From positions 51,926-115,925 of the forward strand of contig JARGPH010000019.1 in NCBI GenBank assembly GCA_029213065.1: a DNA stretch of 64,000 nucleotides, given 5' to 3'. Below the pieces are notes generated by a model. The model ran no database searches. It saw only the letters and a program-made list of their open reading frames with translations, and was not told where the DNA came from. Origin of the DNA: Verrucomicrobiales bacterium. Its GTDB lineage: Bacteria > Verrucomicrobiota > Verrucomicrobiia > Verrucomicrobiales > DEV007. Of the stretch, positions 57,981 through 64,000 are shown piece by piece (the stretch's first letter is position 1; every line of letters begins with the position of its first letter). The translations under genes were made by a program, and so were the position numbers.

Positions 57981-60900
57981 TTAATGCATCGCCGCCTCAT
58001 TTGCTGCCAACTCATCAACGGAAGCGGTTGGCGATCCCTCGGGAACGATGATATCGCCCTGGTCAGCAACCGGGCTGCCGAGCGCCTCGGAAGAATCAGA
58101 CTCGTCGAGATTTACCACCTCACCGGATTCAGTCATCACTTCCAGAGCACCGTCGTCGGAATCATCAAGCATTTCGCGGAAATCGAAGGCCGAATCAGCA
58201 GCGGTTCCGGTGGATCCATCTGCGTAATTTACGACTGCCTCACCGTGGACAAAAACGTCCCCGTCTGCAGCGCTGTAGCTCTCGCCATCACTTGTCAGAC
58301 CGATGCTTTCGATACCGGCTTCATCGAGGGTGAACAACTCACCCTCTCCAACCTCGCCATCACCATCAGCATCCTGCCAGAGCTTGAAACTGCCCCAATC
58401 CTCGTCTTCGGCAGTGAGCATGAGATCGCCATCGGAATCAAATCCGGCACGAAGTCCATCGAGATCAGTTGCATTGGGATCATCACTGTAGCGTGCGAAT
58501 GCAAACTCATCGGGACTGTCAATCTGACCGTTGTCGTTCCCGTCAAAGATGAGCACGGCATCGTCTTCGTTTGCCCAGGCAGTCTGCTCGAGTTCGCCGT
58601 CTCCATCGACGTCGAGAAGGATGCCATCGTCGATCGAATTGAATTCCGCGCCGTCGCCATCCATATCAATGACGATCGGTGGCACTGAACTATCGTCGTA
58701 AGGATTGCTCGGTCCGCCATCAGGATCGAGACCGCCAGCGGCTGCGATCGGAACACCATTTGCATCGACCGCACCATCAACCATGCCGTCGTCGTTGGTA
58801 TCGAGGTCCACACCACTCGCTTCGTCGACTTCGAAAACGCCGTCGTCATCTGAATCGAGATCGAGACGGTTACCGATCCCGTCATTGTCGACGTCGCAAG
58901 CGGGATGGGTTGAGTATCGGAAGTTATCGAGACCGATTTCATCCGTTGTCAGAGACAATGCAGTCTTCCCGTAAATGATTTCCACCTGACTCACTGGAGT
59001 TGGCGAAGTGAAGCCGATGAAAGTTTCGAGGTTATCCCCGACGAGCACAACCTGTGCGAGGCTGTCATCACCGAGAATGAGTGAATCATCACTGTCCCGA
59101 ACCGATGCGGCCAAGGCTCCTCCACCGGGGAGAACATCCGCACCGACAAAGCGCAGGACCGTGTCGCCATCGATTCTAATGCTCATGGTAGGAAGAAGCC
59201 CCTGTAGGACACCTCCATCAAAAAGATCATTGAGATCAAAACCGAATGAGTAAACCCCCTCAGTGAAATCAATCGAAATAGTGGTCTCTGTTGGCCTGAG
59301 GCTGGAAGCCGTCTGGACTTCCAGAGCAGTCCCTGAATCACCGGAAACGAGATCGGCATCAGCATCTCCGGATCCGGTTACCGTGTCAGTAGCACCAAGT
59401 GTCGCATTGCCGTCGCTCGTTCCGAACACTCCGAAAACCGTCGAGGAAACGGTAACCGTTCCATTCGAAAAGGTCCCGTCGGAGAAATCCTGATCTTCTT
59501 CATATCTGCCTCCCGTCGCCTTATACCAACCTGAATCGATGAAGCCGCGACCATCGGTGTTTCCACCGGCGATCAAACCGGAACCGGAAACAAACAGCCC
59601 GTAGTCATCGTGATCAAACAACACAGCGTCAACAATCGGGTCGACAACACCGCCGTAAAGCGTGTCGATAATCGGAAGACCGTGATGATGGTCTGCGTGG
59701 TCAGCGGGATCGCTGCCGGCATTATCCTCAGCGAGGCACTCGTCGACGTCGAGGATTCCATCGTTATCATCATCCCAGTCAATGTCGTTGGTGTATCCGT
59801 CCCTGTCATTGTCGATCAGGATGGTGGCAACGGCAGTAGAAGCACCACCGTTTCCGTCATTGACTTCGTAGGTGAACGAATCGCGTCCCATGAAACCATC
59901 GTTCGGCGTGTAGGTGAAAGTTCCGTCCGCAGCAAGCACCAACACTCCATTTGTCGGTCCATTCACCGGAGTGGTATTGACCGTCAAGCTATCGTTTTCA
60001 AAGTCGGTGTCATTCGACAACAACCCGTTCGCCAGCGTTGCCGTAAATGCTTCGTCCTCATTGATGCTGTACTGATCGTCAACAGCATCTGGAGCCTGGT
60101 TGGAAGCATCCACCTCGACGGTTATCGTCGCAATAGCAGTTCCACCGTTTCCATCGTCGATTCGATAATCGAATGTATCGTCGCTACTGCCGTCGTTCAT
60201 AGCGACATCGTAAATCAGTCTACCATCTTCGTTAAGGGTCACACGGGCGCCACTCGCCAGGGTAATTGGAGTTCCCACGACCGGAGTCACCATGGTACCA
60301 CTGGCATCCTCGATGCCTGTCACACTCAACGAATCACCATCGACGTCCGTATCATTGCTTCGCGGATCGATCGTAAGTACACTGCCTATGGAGGTGGTGT
60401 AGGAATCGTCCACCGCGACAGGACCGTCGTTAGTTCCCTCGATCGTGACCGTTATCGTCTCAGTATCGGTTCCACCACCGGCGGAAGCACGGTAAGTAAT
60501 CGTATCGGTGATAGTTTCACCGACGGCCAACTCATCGACCTCTTCATTCCCATTATCGAGGATATAACTCCACGTTCCATCACCATTGATTGTGAAGTCA
60601 CCGAAGCCATTGTCCCCTGCTTCCGTCCCGGCTGTTCCGGTAGAATTCCGGGAAAAGGTGAGGGCGTCGCCTTCCTCATCGGTTGCATCGAGTTGTCCAC
60701 TCGCTGTTGGAGTCACATCTTCTTTCACCGTGCCGGACTCGGCACTGGCGACAGGTGCGTCATTCGTGCCTGTCACAGTGATACTCAACTCGGCGGTGTC
60801 ACTTCCACCCGCTCCGTCGGAAACAGTATAGGTGAAGACATCATTTGCCGTCGCTCCATTCGCAAGGGCATCAGCAGCCGATTGATCAGCGACATAGGTG

Positions 60901-63900
60901 TAACTGCCGTCAGCGGCGAGAGTCAGCGTTCCGTAATTTCCAATGAGACTTCCTCCAACCGTCCCCGCTGTTCCGGAAGCGGCTTCAGCACCGGTCCTGA
61001 TCGCGGCAACCGTTAATACGGATCCCACATCGGGGTCGGTATCGTTGGAAAGGACTCCCGCAAGAGCGCTCACCGTCGAGGTGGCATCTTCGTTCACGGC
61101 GCCACTGTCGTTGACCGCGACCGGCGGATCATTCGGCCCTGTAACCGTCACGGTTACCACTTCGTTTTCCACCTCACCGCTCGCATTGGAAACGGTGTAG
61201 ATGAACGTGACGACTTCGGTATCACCGGGAGCTAAACCGGCGAAATCTGTGCCGGGATTAAAAAACACATGACTGCCGTCAGTCGTCACCGACCCTTTCG
61301 ACGGCTGTGTTGTCGCGGTGATTGAAAGAGGTTGATCAACGCTGTCCGGATCACTGTCATTAGCGAGCACATCGATCGCAGTCACCTCGTCGGCCGGTGC
61401 CATAGCACTGTCAGCAACCGCAACAATTGGGTCGTTGGCGCCGTGGATCGTCATGGTTACGGTCTCGGTTTCCCCCGTGCTCGTTGTATAGGTGAAAGTC
61501 GTGGTTGCCGTTTCCCCGTCGGTGAGATACTGAAAATCGCTCCCCGGATTGAAGGTGACCGTGCCGTCGCCATTGTTCGTAACCGTTCCCTCACCTGCAG
61601 GAGGCTGAGTGATGCCGGTGATAGACACGGGATTGTCACTGTCGTTCGTGAGGAGGTTCAACGTGGCGCCGCCGGTCGAAGGATCATTATCGTCTTCATG
61701 AACATGAAGGCTGTCGGCGAAAGCACTGTCTTCCGTTTGAGTGTCACGAAAGGCCGCTGCTCCACCACTGCTGCCGATAAAGATCGTTGAAGAAGCCGGG
61801 TTACTGGAAACACCGTTCTCATCGGTAATCGTCACCGTAATCTGCCTTGGATCAGTGAGAACCGCCCCGGATCCCGAGTTTTGAAACGCTACTGCTTCAA
61901 TAGCATCGGCGTAATCCGTCTGACTCGCATCGCCGCTCAAGGTCACGACAAGATATCCACCACGCGTTGTTGTAGTGGCAGTAATTCCGGCGGGAAGTCC
62001 CCCGATCACAAATTCATCCCCCGACTGCGGATTCTCAAGGATAATTTCTGCTGATGAAATCACATTCCCATCGAGGTCGGCGATGCTCGCATCACTGTCC
62101 GAGATAGAGACCGAGCTCCCTGCCGGATCGTAGACACGGACAACATCTCTTGACGTCGGAGCACCAGTGCTGCCATCGCTATCGAGAAAGAGGAAAGGTT
62201 GAGCCGAAGGCAAAGCCGTATCCAGTGTTCCCGTAGCATCATTCTGACTGGAATCAGGTGCGTTGCCGATGCGAATTAAATCTCCAGTAGAAGTATCAAC
62301 GCGATAAAATCCGTGACCATCATTCGAAGTCACCTGGATATTACCCTGACCATCTGAGAAAACCGATCCGAATGCCCCGGTAACAGAGGTGACACCATCA
62401 CTCTGGAGACCACCATTGTTATTGTAAGTCGTCAGAACACCACTTGTTGGGTCCAGAGAATAGGATTTAGTCCCGTCGACTGACCAGAGAAGCCCGGTTG
62501 TTGGATCAACACCGAAGTCGGCTCCCGGGAGGCTCGCACCGATGCCGGTGACCTGAAGATAGGTCGCTGACTCAGGATCGATATCGATTGCATAGATTCT
62601 GTTCCCGGCGGAATCTTCAGGTCCGTTCACATAATAGACACTGATATCAGAATTGATCACACCGGAATTATTGATGATGACTTCCCCCTGGTCGTTGAGC
62701 ATCTGCCCCAGATTTCCAACAACTTGTCCAGTGAGAGGGCTGATTAGAATGAGATCGCGATCAGCGACACCGAGACCTGCATCAGACCCACGCGCGTTCG
62801 CATAAATGAGGTTGTCATTCGCGTTAAATCCCATGGAATTGTATGCAAATGGCAACGGATCACCGATCGGAACATAGACGATCGACTCATCCGTTGGGTC
62901 TAACTGGATCTCGTAAAGCTGATCGGTCAGAACCTGATAAGCCCCTGAGATAACTTCTTCCTCGTTGGTTCCGTCGATGACGACATTGACTGTCTCCGTC
63001 GCGGTTCCGCCATCGGTGTCCACCACTGTGTAGGTGAAGGACTCAGTTGCCGTCTCCCCAAAGTCGAGATCCGCATAACGACCGTTGGGATTGAAGTATA
63101 CCCGCCCGTCTTCCATCAGGGAAACCGTGGCACCACTTGACAAGGTCACCGGAGCATTAGCCGAAACCGCAGATCCGTTGATATGACTGACCTGAAGCTG
63201 AGTCGATTCTGCATCACCATCATTGGCGATCACATCAACGGCTCGTCCAACACCTTCAATGGTATGAAGCGTATCAGCGTGTGTATCAGGAGCATCATTT
63301 ACCCCGTTAACCGTGATCGTGACCGTTTCAATATCAGTCGCTCCATCCTGATTCGTAACTGTGTAATTGAATGTCACGTCCTGACTTTCACCGCTCGTGA
63401 GATAATCAAAATCCGAGCCGGGATCAAAGGTGATATCGGTTCCGTCATGACTGACCGAACCAAGTGAAGGCGCAGACACAGAGGTCACCGTCAAAGGCTT
63501 ATCTGTGGTATCCGGCTCCAGGTCATTAGCGAGAACACTGACAACCAAAGAGGAATTCTCACTCGTAGTCCCGTAATCAGCCACAGCAACCAGCGGGTCA
63601 TCCGCACCCGTCACCGTGATTGTCACCGTTGCCGTATCCGTGCCACCGTTGCCATCACTCACCGTGTAATCGAAAGTTACATCGGTTGTTTCACCATCAT
63701 CAAGATAGTCAAAATCGGAACCGGGATCGAAACTCACACTGTTCCCCGAGATCGCAACACTTCCTCCAACCACAGGCTGCACCACTGAAAGGAGAGTCAA
63801 ATTATCATTGGCATCCGGATCGGTGTCATTGGCGATTACATCGATCACCGTGATTGAATCCTGATCCGTGCTTCCGGTATCAGCAACTGCAGTCGGACCG

Positions 63901-64000
63901 TCGTTGGTTCCGGTGATCGTAATGCTCAGGGTCGCTGTTGCACTTCCTCCGTTCCCGTCACTCGCGGTGTAGGTGAAGGTTTCGGTCGCGGTTTCTCCCA
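57981..64000 (-). CDS. Giant secreted adhesin with VCBS/tandem-95 repeats, inserted propeller and calcium-binding C-terminus (N-terminus beyond window)
   Basis: About 2005 codons are visible; the frame is open to the right window edge and the start lies beyond it. It consists of 90-110-residue cadherin/VCBS-like units with VIANDTDPDA, FDPGSDFDYL, TFTYTVSDGNGGTDTATVTI and GTNDAPVA patterns. A propeller-like segment (about 62160-62945) interrupts them. The C-terminal part has thrombospondin-type-3-like Asp repeats (DNDRDGYTNDIDWDDDNDGI), a lectin-like beta domain and EF-hand-like loops (FDSDGDLMLTAEDED, WQDADGDGEVGEGEL). No RTX nonapeptides are seen. It precedes the type I exporter genes and is its likely substrate: a surface adhesin. 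Confidence 0.93.
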   Translation of the reverse strand, partial: GETATETFTYTASDGNGGSATATLSITITGTNDGPTAVADTGSTDQDSITVIDVIANDTDPDANDNLTLLSVVQPVVGGSVAISGNSVSFDPGSDFDYLDDGETTDVTFDYTVSDGNGGTDTATVTITVTGADDPLVAVADYGTTSENSSLVVSVLANDLEPDTTDKPLTVTSVSAPSLGSVSHDGTDITFDPGSDFDYLTSGESQDVTFNYTVTNQDGATDIETVTITVNGVNDAPDTHADTLHTIEGVGRAVDVIANDGDAESTQLQVSHINGSAVSANAPVTLSSGATVSLMEDGRVYFNPNGRYADLDFGETATESFTYTVVDTDGGTATETVNVVIDGTNEEEVISGAYQVLTDQLYEIQLDPTDESIVYVPIGDPLPFAYNSMGFNANDNLIYANARGSDAGLGVADRDLILISPLTGQVVGNLGQMLNDQGEVIINNSGVINSDISVYYVNGPEDSAGNRIYAIDIDPESATYLQVTGIGASLPGADFGVDPTTGLLWSVDGTKSYSLDPTSGVLTTYNNNGGLQSDGVTSVTGAFGSVFSDGQGNIQVTSNDGHGFYRVDTSTGDLIRIGNAPDSSQNDATGTLDTALPSAQPFLFLDSDGSTGAPTSRDVVRVYDPAGSSVSISDSDASIADLDGNVISSAEIILENPQSGDEFVIGGLPAGITATTTTRGGYLVVTLSGDASQTDYADAIEAVAFQNSGSGAVLTDPRQITVTITDENGVSSNPASSTIFIGSSGGAAAFRDTQTEDSAFADSLHVHEDDNDPSTGGATLNLLTNDSDNPVSITGITQPPAGEGTVTNNGDGTVTFNPGSDFQYLTDGETATTTFTYTTSTGETETVTMTIHGANDPIVAVADSAMAPADEVTAIDVLANDSDPDSVDQPLSITATTQPSKGSVTTDGSHVFFNPGTDFAGLAPGDTEVVTFIYTVSNASGEVENEVVTVTVTGPNDPPVAVNDSGAVNEDATSTVSALAGVLSNDTDPDVGSVLTVAAIRTGAEAASGTAGTVGGSLIGNYGTLTLAADGSYTYVADQSAADALANGATANDVFTYTVSDGAGGSDTAELSITVTGTNDAPVASAESGTVKEDVTPTASGQLDATDEEGDALTFSRNSTGTAGTEAGDNGFGDFTINGDGTWSYILDNGNEEVDELAVGETITDTITYRASAGGGTDTETITVTIEGTNDGPVAVDDSYTTSIGSVLTIDPRSNDTDVDGDSLSVTGIEDASGTMVTPVVGTPITLASGARVTLNEDGRLIYDVAMNDGSSDDTFDYRIDDGNGGTAIATITVEVDASNQAPDAVDDQYSINEDEAFTATLANGLLSNDTDFENDSLTVNTTPVNGPTNGVLVLAADGTFTYTPNDGFMGRDSFTYEVNDGNGGASTAVATILIDNDRDGYTNDIDWDDDNDGILDVDECLAEDNAGSDPADHADHHHGLPIIDTLYGGVVDPIVDAVLFDHDDYGLFVSGSGLIAGGNTDGRGFIDSGWYKATGGRYEEDQDFSDGTFSNGTVTVSSTVFGVFGTSDGNATLGATDTVTGSGDADADLVSGDSGTALEVQTASSLRPTETTISIDFTEGVYSFGFDLNDLFDGGVLQGLLPTMSIRIDGDTVLRFVGADVLPGGGALAASVRDSDDSLILGDDSLAQVVLVGDNLETFIGFTSPTPVSQVEIIYGKTALSLTTDEIGLDNFRYSTHPACDVDNDGIGNRLDLDSDDDGVFEVDEASGVDLDTNDDGMVDGAVDANGVPIAAAGGLDPDGGPSNPYDDSSVPPIVIDMDGDGAEFNSIDDGILLDVDGDGELEQTAWANEDDAVLIFDGNDNGQIDSPDEFAFARYSDDPNATDLDGLRAGFDSDGDLMLTAEDEDWGSFKLWQDADGDGEVGEGELFTLDEAGIESIGLTSDGESYSAADGDVFVHGEAVVNYADGSTGTAADSAFDFREMLDDSDDGALEVMTESGEVVNLDESDSSEALGSPVADQGDIIVPEGSPTASVDELAANEAAMH
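58290..58920 (-). other. Calcium-binding Asp-rich C-terminal region of the adhesin
   Basis: Approximate limits. Encodes Asp-rich loops that look like calcium sites: DLDSDDDGVFEVDEASGVDL, IDMDGDGAEFN, DVDGDGELEQ, FDGNDNGQIDSPDEF and WQDADGDGEVGEGEL. Such regions in type I secreted proteins fold only at extracellular calcium levels. Confidence 0.75.
59820..61760 (-). repeat. Tandem VCBS/cadherin-like domain units, C-terminal set
   Basis: About six units (approximate limits) each carry VxxxDSxxxxEDx, VLxNDxDPD, GxxTFxPGSDFxxL and TFTYTVSDGxGGxxTAxxxITVxGxNDxP patterns. Two of the units have the longer form ADGSYTYVADQSAADALANG and DGTWSYILDNGNEEVDELAV that is classic VCBS. Confidence 0.85.
62160..62945 (-). 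other. Propeller-like insertion (DUF6923-type) within the adhesin
   Basis: Approximate limits. Encodes about 260 residues unlike the repeats: YQVLTDQLYEIQLDPTDESI, YNSMGFNANDNLIYANARGS, IYAIDIDPESATYLQVTGIG, GVDPTTGLLWSVDGTKSYSL and FYRVDTSTGDLIRIG. Regular Y-x-(I/V)-D-P/T-x-T-G motifs suggest a beta-propeller of the DUF6923 type found in bacterial surface proteins. Confidence 0.65.
62946..64000 (-). repeat. Tandem VCBS/cadherin-like domain units, N-terminal set (continues past window)
   Basis: At least three and a half units of about 100 residues: ETATETFTYTASDGNGGSAT at the edge, then VIDVIANDTDPDANDNLTLL, SVLANDLEPDTTDKPLTVTS and DVIANDGDAESTQLQVSHIN starts. The array probably continues upstream. 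Confidence 0.85.

Noticed and set aside
58000..64000. Regularly spaced similar DNA stretches that could suggest CRISPR or satellite repeats
   Set aside because: They are diverged VCBS domain units inside an open reading frame, about 300 bases long and not identical, without spacers.

Overview
The window looks like chromosomal DNA of a free-living, Gram-negative member of the Verrucomicrobiota (PVC superphylum). The clues are a PVC-type membrane-bound dehydrogenase fused to ThuA, F5/8-type C and cytochrome c domains, two DUF1080 proteins, a secreted formylglycine-type sulfatase, a GMC oxidoreductase with a gluconate-dehydrogenase-subunit-3-like partner, and a sigma factor followed by a membrane Ser/Thr kinase with an FGE-like C-terminus. 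Lipoproteins, RND and type I secretion genes indicate a diderm envelope. No rRNA, tRNA, CRISPR array, transposase or phage gene was found. Coding density is high, and no stretch over 300 bases lacks a gene.

Layout. 1-4.8 kb: RND efflux operon on the minus strand (adaptor, pump, start of an outer-membrane lipoprotein cut by the window edge) behind a palindromic operator candidate. 4.9-12.5 kb: housekeeping and accessory genes (DUF2237, folE, selO, a small conserved protein, then the overlapping minus-strand group DgkA-like kinase, GlcD-like oxidase, YceH, secreted esterase; then a lysine-tailed dehydrogenase). 12.5-20.5 kb: large MscS-type channel, a secreted small protein, and the group pgeF-ispE-S4 protein-AAA ATPase. 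20.7-27.8 kb: tilS, maf, an HTH/metallo-beta-lactamase fusion, a lone pseudopilin, a DUF1080 lipoprotein and polA. 27.8-33.7 kb: a minus-strand cassette of a Cys/His-rich secreted protein, HlyD-like adaptor, MacB/LolD-type ATPase, two FtsX-like permeases and a Cys-containing lipoprotein, probably an export system for a metal or envelope substrate. 33.8-36.7 kb: DMT transporter, DUF2007/zinc-ribbon protein, CPBP protease with a TPR/Sel1-like N-terminus.

37-53 kb: the sigma/kinase pair, then mostly plus-strand extracellular catabolism genes (DUF1080, GMC pair, sulfatase, 1519-residue ThuA-dehydrogenase-cytochrome), mixed with an L,D-transpeptidase, DUF1456, VF530, an RluA-type pseudouridine synthase and a GNAT acetyltransferase. 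These fit degradation of sulfated or otherwise complex polysaccharides, but the substrate cannot be read from the sequence.

53-64 kb: a minus-strand block in the order giant repetitive adhesin (N-terminal part beyond the window), TPR-glycosyltransferase, type I secretion ABC transporter, HlyD-family adaptor. The likely reading is a secreted, calcium-binding adhesin exported by its own type I system, with a glycosyltransferase between substrate and exporter that may modify it. This block and the 27.8-33.7 kb Cys-rich ABC cassette are the best candidates for under-described systems.
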